Part shown: in pieces, positions 8,212 through 15,233 of the stretch | Position numbering within the stretch: position 1 is the first letter of the stretch | Layout of the letters: each line of letters opens with the position of its first letter | From: an uncultured Desulfovibrio sp. | GTDB lineage: Bacteria; Desulfobacterota; Desulfovibrionia; Desulfovibrionales; Desulfovibrionaceae | NCBI GenBank assembly: GCA_900541395.1 | Contig: UQJT01000032.1 | Location: 1 to 33,210 of the forward strand | DNA length: 33,210 nt | Direction: 5' to 3' | Program-made: the position numbers and the translations under genes | The notes under the pieces: model-generated | What the model saw: the letters and a program-made list of their open reading frames with translations, nothing else | Databases searched by the model: none | What the model was told of the DNA's origin: nothing

Positions 8212-9882
8212 ATGGACCGCGACCTGTACAGCGCGGATTTCGCGGGCGCGCGGGAGCCGGGAACGTCCGGCGGCCGCTATGTCGTCGGCCCGGGCGAACG
8301 CGGCGCGCGTCTTGACGTTTTTGCAAGCCGGGCCGCCGGGTTGTCCCGGGCGCGGGTCAAGAAGGCGGTGCAGGGCGGTTTGTGCCGGGTAGACGGCCGC
8401 GTTTGCACGGATGCCGATGCCCGCCTGGAGGAAGGCCGCGTTGTGGAACTGTGTCTGCCCGTCGCGGAGGGGGCACTGACGCCCGAGGACGGTGAACTCG
8501 CCGTCCTGTATCGGGACGAAAGCGTGGCGGTGGTGAACAAGCCCGCCGGGCTGACGGTCCACCCCTGTCCCAGTTGCCCGGAAGGCACCCTGGTTCACCG
8601 GCTTTTGGCTCATTTTCCCGAACTGGCGCGTCAGGAGGGCTTCCGGCCCGGCATCGTGCACCGCCTGGACAAGGACACCTCGGGCCTGCTGGTGGCGGCG
8701 CTGACCGAGGCCGCACGTCTGGCGCTGACCGGCGCGTTTGCCGCTCGGGCCGTCCACAAGACCTATCTGGCCCTGACCAGAGGCGTGCCCGAAACCGAGG
8801 GTACGGTGAACCTGCCCCTGGGCCGCCATCCCACGCTGAAGACCAGGGTGGCCGTGGTGCCGGAGAGCAAAGGAGGCAAGCCCGCCCTCAGTTCCTGGCG
8901 CAGGCTGTACGCCGATCCGGCGGGCCGTTTCGCTCTGCTGGCCGTGACCATCCATACCGGCCGCACCCATCAGATCCGGGTCCACATGGCCGAAATCGGT
9001 CATCCACTGTGGGGAGACAAGCTCTATGCCCCGCGCGACGACCGCGACCCCGCTCCGCGTCAGATGCTGCATGCCTGGAAGTTGGCTTTCCCCCATCCCG
9101 ATCGGGATGAAAGCCTGTCTTTTGTCTGTCCGCCCCCGGACGATTTTCTTCGCGCGGCGCTGGCGTTGGCCCGACGGACGCAACGGGTGGTGCTGACCGG
9201 AACGCCGGGGTGCGGCAAATCGTCCGTATTGCGTCTGCTGGCCGCCGAAGGGACGCCCGTGTGGAGTGCCGACGCCGTGGTGGCCCGTCTGTACCGCCCC
9301 GGCGGAGACGGTTGGCTGCTGATACGTCGCCGCTGGGGGGAGCGTTTTATGAACGGAGAGGACGGGCCGGTGGATCATGCCGCCTTGGCCGCCGCCCTCG
9401 CTGAGGACGCCGGAATGCGGCGTGAACTGGAGCATCTGATCCATCCTCTGGTATTCGCGGACATGGAGCGCTTTTTCACACAGGCCGAGGCGGACGGAAA
9501 CGAGCGGGCCGTAGCCGAGGTTCCTCTGTGGCACGAAAGCCGCAAGCCGGATGTCGACGCCGTGGTGGTGACCGTAACCTGCCCGGCCGAGGTCCGGCAC
9601 GCCCGCGTGCTCGAAGGGCGGGGCTGGAGCGGAGAGCGAGCGAGGGCCGTGGACGCCTGGCAGTGGTCCGAACGGGACAAGATTGCCGCGTCGCACTATG
9701 TTCTGGACAACAGCGGCCCGGCCGAAGAGCTGCCCGGCAAGGTTCGTTCCCTGCTGGAACGGCTGGATGAACGCCGCTCCGCCGCCGGGACCGCGCTGGC
9801 GGACACCTTGCGCGCCCTGTGGGGCGAGCGCGTCACGGCTTCCGTTCGGGGCCGCCCTGACGAAGAAGGAGTTTTGTCATGA
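8212..9882 (+). CDS. coaE: Fusion of RluA-family pseudouridine synthase and dephospho-CoA kinase
   Basis: Two enzymes in one 556-residue chain. Residues about 25-310 are an RluA/RluD pseudouridine synthase: an S4-like RNA-binding segment (RLDVFASRAAGLSRARVKKA), then the catalytic HRLDKDTSG with D153, then HTGRTHQIRVHM. Residues about 325-525 are dephospho-CoA kinase, the last step of CoA synthesis. They hold a P-loop GTPGCGKS at 330-337 in place of the commoner GGIGSGKS, the WSADAVVARLYRPGG substrate loop, and HPLVFADME. The last 30 residues look disordered. RNA target is probably 23S rRNA by analogy to RluD. The stop overlaps the gpsA start (ATGA), so translation is coupled. Confidence 0.93.
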   Translation: MDRDLYSADFAGAREPGTSGGRYVVGPGERGARLDVFASRAAGLSRARVKKAVQGGLCRVDGRVCTDADARLEEGRVVELCLPVAEGALTPEDGELAVLYRDESVAVVNKPAGLTVHPCPSCPEGTLVHRLLAHFPELARQEGFRPGIVHRLDKDTSGLLVAALTEAARLALTGAFAARAVHKTYLALTRGVPETEGTVNLPLGRHPTLKTRVAVVPESKGGKPALSSWRRLYADPAGRFALLAVTIHTGRTHQIRVHMAEIGHPLWGDKLYAPRDDRDPAPRQMLHAWKLAFPHPDRDESLSFVCPPPDDFLRAALALARRTQRVVLTGTPGCGKSSVLRLLAAEGTPVWSADAVVARLYRPGGDGWLLIRRRWGERFMNGEDGPVDHAALAAALAEDAGMRRELEHLIHPLVFADMERFFTQAEADGNERAVAEVPLWHESRKPDVDAVVVTVTCPAEVRHARVLEGRGWSGERARAVDAWQWSERDKIAASHYVLDNSGPAEELPGKVRSLLERLDERRSAAGTALADTLRALWGERVTASVRGRPDEEGVLS

Positions 9883-10880
9883 CCGTCACTGTTTACGGAG
9901 GAGGCAGCTGGGGCACGGCCCTGGCCCACGCGCTGGCCTGCGGCGGACACGGGACGCGCCTGCTGGTACGCGACGCGACTGTGGCCGAAGCCGTCAACGA
10001 GCGGCATGAAAACCCCCGCTATCTGCCGGGCCTGCGCTTGCATGCGGACGTGCTGGCCGTAACCGATCCTTCCGTGCTGGCCGAATCGGATGTGTGGGTC
10101 CTGGCCGTGCCCTGCCAGAGCCAACGGGCTGCGTTGGAAGATGTACGCCGCCTGTTGCGGCCGTCCACCGTGGTGGTCAACGCGTCCAAAGGCATAGAAC
10201 TGAACAGCCTTAAGCCCATGTCCGAGGTGGCAGCCGAGGGCCTTGGACGGCCCGGACATTTTGAGCGGCGTTACGCCGTATTGTCCGGGCCTTCCTTTGC
10301 GCGCGAGGTGGTGGAATGCAAGCCCACGGCCGTGGTCCTGGGCTGCGCCGACGAGACTTTGGGCGCGTCCCTGCGCGACTTGTTCGCCACGACCTGGTTT
10401 CGCAGTTATTCCAGTACCGACGTGCGCGGCGTGGAATTGGGCGGCGCGGTCAAGAACGTCATCGCCATCGCGGCCGGGGTCAGCGACGGACTGGAGTTCG
10501 GGCACAACGCCCGCGCGGCCCTGATCACGCGCGGCCTGGCCGAGATTACCCGGTTGGGCGTGGCCCTGGGAGCGCGGCCGTCCACCTTTATGGGATTGTC
10601 CGGCTTGGGGGACCTCATGTTGACCTGTGCGGGCGACTTGTCGCGCAACCGGCAGGTGGGCCTGGGCCTCGGGCGGGGCGAAAGCCTGGCCTCCGTCATC
10701 AAGGCCATGCGCACCGTGGCCGAAGGGGTCAAAACCTCGGCCGCCGTGTACCGCCTGGCCCAATCTTTAGGAGTGGACATGCCCATCACCGCTGCCATGA
10801 ACGCCGTGCTCGACGGCTCTTTGTCCCCCGTCGAGGCCGTGCGCGGCCTTATGTCTCGCGCATTGAAAGAGGAAGAATAG
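9879..10880 (+). CDS. gpsA: NAD(P)-dependent glycerol-3-phosphate dehydrogenase
   Basis: Reduces dihydroxyacetone phosphate to sn-glycerol 3-phosphate for phospholipid synthesis. The N-terminal Rossmann motif VYGGGSWGTALAHALA is clear. KGIE (about residue 107), LSGPSFAREV and the catalytic-lysine region ELGGAVKNVIAIAAG are present, followed by the conserved C-terminal segment with GLGDLMLTC. The 333 residues are typical. Its ATG overlaps the last bases of the preceding fusion gene by four bases, and an AAGGAG site sits inside that gene's last codons. It is the last gene of the operon. Confidence 0.97.
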   Translation: MTVTVYGGGSWGTALAHALACGGHGTRLLVRDATVAEAVNERHENPRYLPGLRLHADVLAVTDPSVLAESDVWVLAVPCQSQRAALEDVRRLLRPSTVVVNASKGIELNSLKPMSEVAAEGLGRPGHFERRYAVLSGPSFAREVVECKPTAVVLGCADETLGASLRDLFATTWFRSYSSTDVRGVELGGAVKNVIAIAAGVSDGLEFGHNARAALITRGLAEITRLGVALGARPSTFMGLSGLGDLMLTCAGDLSRNRQVGLGLGRGESLASVIKAMRTVAEGVKTSAAVYRLAQSLGVDMPITAAMNAVLDGSLSPVEAVRGLMSRALKEEE

Positions 10881-11056
10881 CATAAACGGAACGGCGCCCC
10901 GATTTCATCCATATCGAGCGTTCGGCCGCGGGGAAACGTTCCAGGCATAGCGGGGAGCGAGGCTGGTCGGCCGCGCGCCGCACCCGGGCGGCGAACAGCG
11001 GGCGGATATCGGCGACGTTTATGGCAAGCTCCGGGGTACAAACAAAAGTTTGGGCT

Positions 11057-11524
11057 TTATACCGTCGGAGATGGGGGTGGAGACAAGGGCCCGGTGCAGA
11101 TCTGGAGCGGAGGATGGTTGCGGAGGAAACCGGCCGTGAAGTCGATGGCGTCCACGGTCAGGGTTTCGCACAGATGGGGCGGGTCGTTTTTGGTAAAGCC
11201 GCCCGGACGCAGATCGCGGCAGGTCAAGGAGGAAAAACGCGCGGTGAACGCCTCCGCGAAGCGGCGGCAGGCAACGACGATATCTTTATCCGGCACGCCG
11301 TGCCCGGCGTAGTAGAGCCCCATGAACATCAACGCGCCTTCTACCAGGCCGCATTGCGCCCGAAACCGCCCCGCCCCATGCATGCCCACGGCGGCCTGCC
11401 ATATCTGGGAATGCAGCTCCACGTCAAACAATTCGCTCAGGCAGACAAGGGTGACGCGGGCGCAGTTGATGTTGCGCTCCCAGTACAAAGCGTGCGCCCG
11501 GCGGGCGATGTCGTCACGGGACAT
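11057..11524 (-). CDS. C_GCAxxG_C_C family (putative redox) protein
   Basis: A 155-residue member of a cysteine-rich family common in anaerobes. The family is thought to be redox-active, sometimes membrane- or selenium-associated, but has no settled function. Cysteines fall at 21, 28, 58, 86, 102 and 119; AQCGLVEGALMFMGLYYAG is the characteristic CGxxxGA segment. The leading GCA motif is not exact here (NCARVTLVCL). The ATG at 11524 has AAGGAG 8 bases upstream. It begins 11 bases after tgt ends, so the two are cotranscribed. Confidence 0.82.
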   Translation of the reverse strand: MSRDDIARRAHALYWERNINCARVTLVCLSELFDVELHSQIWQAAVGMHGAGRFRAQCGLVEGALMFMGLYYAGHGVPDKDIVVACRRFAEAFTARFSSLTCRDLRPGGFTKNDPPHLCETLTVDAIDFTAGFLRNHPPLQICTGPLSPPPSPTV

Positions 11525-11535
11525 GGCGAACTCCT

Positions 11536-12681
11536 TTACTCCTGTTTGTCGAATAATGCGTCCTCGTCCGGGTAGATCGCCTCGAAGCGCGCCTTGTAGG
11601 CCGCGAAGCAGCCATCCAGAACAGCCCGGCGCGCGCCGCGCACGAGATCGAGGAAGTAGGTGAGATTGTGCAGCGAGTTGAGGCGAAAGGCCAGCAGTTC
11701 CTTGCTCACGTATAGGTGGCGCAGATAGGCGCGTGAGAAAGTGCGGCAGGTGTAGCACGAGCACTGCGGGTCGAGGGGGCCGTCATCCTCGGCGTATTCC
11801 TTGCGTTTGATGTTGATTTTGCCCTGCGAGGTATACAGTGTTCCGTTGCGCGCATTGCGGGTGGGCAGCACGCAATCGAACATGTCCACCCCGCATTCGA
11901 TGCTGTGCAGGATGTCCAGGGGAGTGCCCACGCCCATCAGATAGCGGGGTTTGGCCTGGGGCAGAATGGGGTCGAGCCGGCGCAGGCAGCGCAACATGAC
12001 GTGTTTGGGTTCGCCCACGGCCAGGCCGCCGATGGCATATCCCTCGAAACCGATATCCATGAGAGCGCGGGCCGATTGTTCACGCAGATCCGGATAGGTG
12101 ACCCCCTGCACGATGCCGAACAGCAGATTGCCCGCCGCGCCGGGTTGATAAGCTTCGCGGCAGCGCAGGCCCCAGCGGGCGCTGCGTTCTACGGCGGCGG
12201 CGGCCTCGCGGTGGTCCGCCCCATAGCCCAGGCACTGGTCGAGCTGCATCATGATGTCGGAATTGAGGTTGCGCTGGATGGATACCACTTTTTCGGGTGA
12301 AAAGAAGTGACGTGAACCGTCCAGATGGGAGCGAAATTCCACCCCGTCCTCGGTGACACGGCTCAGCGCGCTCAGGCTGAATGCCTGGAAGCCGCCGCTA
12401 TCGGTCAGAACGGGTTTGTCCCAGGCGTTGAAGGCGTGCAGGCCGCCGCGCCGGGCCACCAGTTCGTCGCCGGGACGCAGATACAGATGATAGGTGTTGC
12501 CCAGAATGATCTGAGCGCCGATAGCCTCCAGATCGTCGGGGGCTATGGCTTTGACGCTGCCCACCGTGCCCACGGGCATGAAGATGGGGGTTCGGATGGG
12601 GCCGTGGGCGGTATGCAATACGCCCGCGCGGGCCGCGCCGTCCGTGCCGTGGAGTTCAAAGGTGCCGGGAGTGGTGTCCAT
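11536..12681 (-). CDS. tgt: Queuine/preQ1 tRNA-ribosyltransferase
   Basis: Exchanges guanine 34 of GUN-anticodon tRNAs for preQ1 on the way to queuosine. The 381-residue length is normal. Key residues are visible: the general acid/base D94 in LTDSGGFQ, the nucleophile D269 in [14 protein letters not shown], and the zinc site C307, C309, C312 and H338. The start ATG at 12681 has a modest AAGGAC site. A TATAAT box lies about 50 bases upstream, and the C_GCAxxG_C_C gene follows. Confidence 0.97.
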   Translation of the reverse strand: MDTTPGTFELHGTDGAARAGVLHTAHGPIRTPIFMPVGTVGSVKAIAPDDLEAIGAQIILGNTYHLYLRPGDELVARRGGLHAFNAWDKPVLTDSGGFQAFSLSALSRVTEDGVEFRSHLDGSRHFFSPEKVVSIQRNLNSDIMMQLDQCLGYGADHREAAAAVERSARWGLRCREAYQPGAAGNLLFGIVQGVTYPDLREQSARALMDIGFEGYAIGGLAVGEPKHVMLRCLRRLDPILPQAKPRYLMGVGTPLDILHSIECGVDMFDCVLPTRNARNGTLYTSQGKINIKRKEYAEDDGPLDPQCSCYTCRTFSRAYLRHLYVSKELLAFRLNSLHNLTYFLDLVRGARRAVLDGCFAAYKARFEAIYPDEDALFDKQE

Positions 12682-12731
12682 ACGTCGTCCTTCGCTGGAG
12701 CAGTTCGATTTTAAAGCGGTCTAATCTTGCC

Positions 12732-12737
12732 ATTATA
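12732..12737 (-). promoter_or_regulatory. Candidate -10 box for tgt
   Basis: A perfect TATAAT on the minus strand, placing transcription start about 45 bases before the tgt ATG. No good -35 box is found 16-18 bases upstream, so this is only a candidate. Confidence 0.45.
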
Positions 12738-12817
12738 CTGGTTCAGGGCGCGATGCTCCGTCGCTCGGGCTTCACGGCTCCGTCGAAAGTTCGCTGAGAG
12801 AGCCGACAAAAAGAGGA

Positions 12818-13846
12818 TTATTGAAACGCCCTGTCCCAGCACCACAGCAGGAAGAAGGGCACGGCCACGCCTATGCTCCATTCGAGGAGGCGGGGCGGCG
12901 GCCCGTGGCGCTTGAGGATGGAAGAGGCGACCAAGCCCAGGCCGAAGCCGGAGAGCAGGCCGAAAATATGGGCGGCGTAATCGGTACGCTCGCCCTCGGC
13001 GCCCAACATGGCCAACAGGGCCAGACCGGCGGCCAGGGGCAGAAGCACGCGGCGTTTGAAGCCGTGACCGTTGTCGCGTACCGCGATGTCGGCGCACAAA
13101 ATGCCCACCATACCGAACAGAGAGGTGGAAAATCCCACGCTGGTGTGATCCAGGGGACGGTACAGCGCGTTGAGCGTGTTTCCCATGATGCCCGCCAGCA
13201 GGGTAAGGCCCAGAGCAAGCCCCAGGCCCAGACGCCGGGCGATGAGAATAAGGAAGGGCGCGCCGAACAGCAGGTTGGAGAACAGATGCAGACTGTCCGC
13301 GTGCAGGGTGAGCGCCGTGGCGGTACGCCACCACTCCCCGAGCACGCGTACCCGGTATACGTCCAGACCGCCGCGCGTCAGCCAGTAGTCGGGGTCGGGC
13401 AGGTGTTCGACGGGTAGGGGCCACCAGCCCATGCGCAGCCCGTGCCAGAACACCAGAACCAACAGGGCGAGCAGGGCCCAGTGGGCGTTGTGGCGGGGAA
13501 CCACGGCGGAAACCGGCCTCGGGCGGCTTTCGGCGGCCAGGGCTGCCAGTTCGGCCCGCGCCGCGCCTTCGCGCAGGGCGGGGACAAAAATGCGCTGGTT
13601 GGCGCCGTGACCGACGACGAGGTGGGGGATATTTTGGGCTTCCAAAGTCAGACGCCACAATTCCAAGGTACGGGTGCCGGGGGCCGGCAGGGCGCGTCCG
13701 AAGGAGTCGACTCCGCTGTCGTCCACCACCCGCCAATCGGGGGGCACCAGGGCAGACCTCCGCCACATGGGAACAAACTGGCGGGGGGTGCGGCGTCGGC
13801 GGCGTAAAGCCGGAGAACCGTCGGTGCCGGAGTGGCGCAACAACAT
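12818..13846 (-). CDS. Rhomboid-family intramembrane serine protease
   Basis: The 342 residues have a hydrophilic cytoplasmic N-terminus of about 120 residues followed by six to seven hydrophobic helices. The rhomboid dyad is present: S240 in SVGFSTSLFG and H293 in TDYAAHIFGLLSG. The HxxxN oxyanion motif is H187-N191 in LHLFSNLLFG. Such proteases cut transmembrane segments of client proteins within the inner membrane; clients here are unknown. The N-terminal part is longer than in GlpG and unlike the known cytoplasmic domain. The ATG has AGGAAAC upstream. It follows rpmB but is insulated from it by a strong terminator. Confidence 0.92.
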   Translation of the reverse strand: MLLRHSGTDGSPALRRRRRTPRQFVPMWRRSALVPPDWRVVDDSGVDSFGRALPAPGTRTLELWRLTLEAQNIPHLVVGHGANQRIFVPALREGAARAELAALAAESRPRPVSAVVPRHNAHWALLALLVLVFWHGLRMGWWPLPVEHLPDPDYWLTRGGLDVYRVRVLGEWWRTATALTLHADSLHLFSNLLFGAPFLILIARRLGLGLALGLTLLAGIMGNTLNALYRPLDHTSVGFSTSLFGMVGILCADIAVRDNGHGFKRRVLLPLAAGLALLAMLGAEGERTDYAAHIFGLLSGFGLGLVASSILKRHGPPPRLLEWSIGVAVPFFLLWCWDRAFQ

Positions 13847-13974
13847 GCTGTTTCCTGAAGCAGGGCGGCCCGGAGGGGAGGAGCTTGCCGGGCCGGTAGT
13901 GCACCCGGCCGAGGGGGCGGCTGGCGGCTTTTACCCCCGGAGCGGAGCCTTCCTTATACAGAGAAAACCGATCT

Positions 13975-14004
13975 AAAAAAAAGGCGGGGAGCAATCCCCG
14001 CCTT
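13975..14004 (-). terminator. Rho-independent terminator of rpmB
   Basis: On the minus strand, a 9-bp stem (AAGGCGGGG with CCCCGCCTT) and a 6-base loop are followed by eight T residues. It begins about 20 bases past the rpmB stop. This is one of the clearest intrinsic terminators in the window. Confidence 0.92.
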
Positions 14005-14024
14005 GAACTACCTTAAAGAACGGC

Positions 14025-14249
14025 TTATTCGCCGTACGCTTCGCCTTCGGTGCGGACTACGGGCTTCCTCACCGCGCCGGAACGCAGGCAACGGGTGCAC
14101 ACGGTAATGGTGCGGACTTCACCGTCGGGGAACTGGTGGCGCACAGTCTGCAGGTTGGGGTTGAAACGGCGTTTGGTCTTGATGTTGGAATGGCTGACCA
14201 GATTGCCCACCTGCGCCTTTTTGCCGCACACTTCACATTGCTTGCCCAT
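14025..14249 (-). CDS. rpmB: Ribosomal protein L28 (bL28), zinc-binding form
   Basis: A 74-residue large-subunit ribosomal protein. The signature [20 protein letters not shown] and [15 protein letters not shown] identify it. CEVC near the N-terminus and CTRC at about residue 55 form a four-cysteine zinc site, the C+ form that many bacteria replace under zinc starvation with a C- copy. The ATG at 14249 follows GGAGGAC. The leader carries a small hairpin (14304-14321) with a 7-bp stem and a TTTG loop. Confidence 0.97.
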   Translation of the reverse strand: MGKQCEVCGKKAQVGNLVSHSNIKTKRRFNPNLQTVRHQFPDGEVRTITVCTRCLRSGAVRKPVVRTEGEAYGE

Positions 14250-14303
14250 GATGTCCTCCGTCTATAGGGACCCGGATGGACCGGGCCGGATTCGTCTGAA
14301 GCG

Positions 14304-14359
14304 CCTTCCGCAAACGGAAGGACTGCTAGCAATAGCCCGTCCCTGAAAAAAAAGCAAGA
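14304..14359 (-). promoter_or_regulatory. rpmB leader hairpin and candidate promoter
   Basis: Reading the minus strand, TTGCTT and TATTGC are spaced by 17 bases just after 14360. About 10-15 bases later a hairpin (CCTTCCG, loop TTTG, CGGAAGG; 14304-14321) would lie near the start of the transcript. The -10 match is poor, so the promoter is tentative. The hairpin itself is seen directly and could stabilise the rpmB mRNA or serve autoregulation. Confidence 0.35.
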
Positions 14360-14377
14360 AAAAAGATCGGCAACCTG

Positions 14378-14428
14378 GGGCGGACGCATCGTATGCGTCC
14401 GCCCTGATGGCGCTGCGACAGCAGCGCC
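14378..14428. terminator. Two hairpins downstream of nrdG
   Basis: A perfect 12-bp stem with a 3-base loop spans 14378-14404 (GGGCGGACGCAT paired with its complement). A second with an 8-bp stem and GACA loop spans 14409-14428. They lie 50-100 bases beyond the nrdG stop on the minus strand. A T-rich stretch appears only 15-20 bases later, so these are probably processing or stabilising structures or a weak terminator. Confidence 0.5.
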
Positions 14429-14476
14429 TGAAGCCGCAGTCTCGCGGGACGGCGCTCCGCGTCATGCGTAAATCTT

Positions 14477-15079
14477 TCACAAAACCGTATTCACAGGACC
14501 GTGCAGAGCGTGCAGGACGGGACGGCCCGCGCGCAGCCCCGCCGGTACGTCCAGAATGCGTTGATTGGACGAACCACGAAAGCGAAGTTCCAGGGAACGC
14601 CGGGCAGCCACAAAGGGGCCGTCGACCAGCATGTCCAGAAAAGGCAGCAGCCGGGAGGCAGCCGAGTCGCGTGCCAGATCTTCCCACACATAGCCGGTAT
14701 AGGCCATGAGATGATAGCCCAGGCTTTTGAGAGCGGCGGCCAGCGGAATAAGCGCCTCGCTCTGGCAGAAGGGCTCGCCGCCGCTGAAGGTCACGCCTCG
14801 CAGCAGGGGATTGCGCCGGATATCGGCCAGGATATCCCGCAGAGCAACGGGCGTGCCGCCCCCGAAATCATGGGTGCCGGGATTGTGGCAGCCGGGGCAT
14901 CGGTGCGGGCAGCCCTGGGTGAACAGCACATAGCGCAGGCCCGGCCCGTCCACGATGGATTCGGCGATGCGTCCGGCTACCCGGACCACGCCGTGAGCCG
15001 ACGTGGACGGCAGTATCTGATCCGGCAGGGCGGGGCGTTCCGGCTCAGCGCCAGGCGTCCATGCGGCAGTGTTTGACAC
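14477..15079 (-). CDS. nrdG: Anaerobic ribonucleotide reductase activase (radical SAM)
   Basis: Uses S-adenosylmethionine and a 4Fe-4S cluster to place the glycyl radical on NrdD. The cluster motif CPHRCPGC (CX3CX2C) is intact within FTQGCPHRCPGCHNPGTHDF, and TFSGGEPFCQ is the second SAM-contact region. The 200 residues are near the usual length, with an N-terminal extension of about 30 residues. The start is a GTG at 15079 with GAGGA upstream. The gene overlaps the small NrdD-like gene by 35 bases, which argues for tight translational coupling. Confidence 0.94.
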   Translation of the reverse strand: MSNTAAWTPGAEPERPALPDQILPSTSAHGVVRVAGRIAESIVDGPGLRYVLFTQGCPHRCPGCHNPGTHDFGGGTPVALRDILADIRRNPLLRGVTFSGGEPFCQSEALIPLAAALKSLGYHLMAYTGYVWEDLARDSAASRLLPFLDMLVDGPFVAARRSLELRFRGSSNQRILDVPAGLRAGRPVLHALHGPVNTVL

Positions 15080-15215
15080 GGTCCTGTTCCTCTTCGCGTT
15101 TAGCGTCGTTGAAACGGTCCAGAGTGCCCACCAGATAGCCGGTGATACGGCGGATACGCTCGAAGCGGACGCCTTCGCCCACCAGAATGGGCTGCTTCAT
15201 GTCGGGTTGAGTCAT
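15045..15215 (-). CDS. 56-residue free-standing NrdD glycyl-radical-domain protein
   Basis: The chain runs from MTQPDMKQPILVGEG to HCRMDAWR. Its middle (FERIRRITGYLVG, then DRFNDAKREEEQDRVKH) matches the C-terminal tail of E. coli-type NrdD (RRVCGYLG, then the NAGKQEEVKRRVKH tail). That includes the RxxGY glycyl-radical signature, here RITGY at about 24-28. No zinc cysteine pairs precede it. It has its own ATG and an AAGGAG site, 18 bases after the nrdD stop, and it overlaps nrdG. Short proteins like this are sometimes annotated as NrdD in databases, but their role is not established. By analogy to YfiD/GrcA, the spare radical domain of pyruvate formate-lyase, it may repair or substitute a damaged NrdD C-terminus (inference). 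Confidence 0.85.
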   Translation of the reverse strand: MTQPDMKQPILVGEGVRFERIRRITGYLVGTLDRFNDAKREEEQDRVKHCRMDAWR

Positions 15216-15233
15216 GATTGCGCTCCTTGTTTG

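Noticed and set aside
10881..11056. A further copy of the MITE-like element between gpsA and the C_GCAxxG_C_C gene
   Set aside because: GAGCGTT...AAACGTTC near 10917-10945 and GGATATCGGCG...GGCAAGCTC near 11006-11034 recall the element ends, but the match is too weak to annotate.
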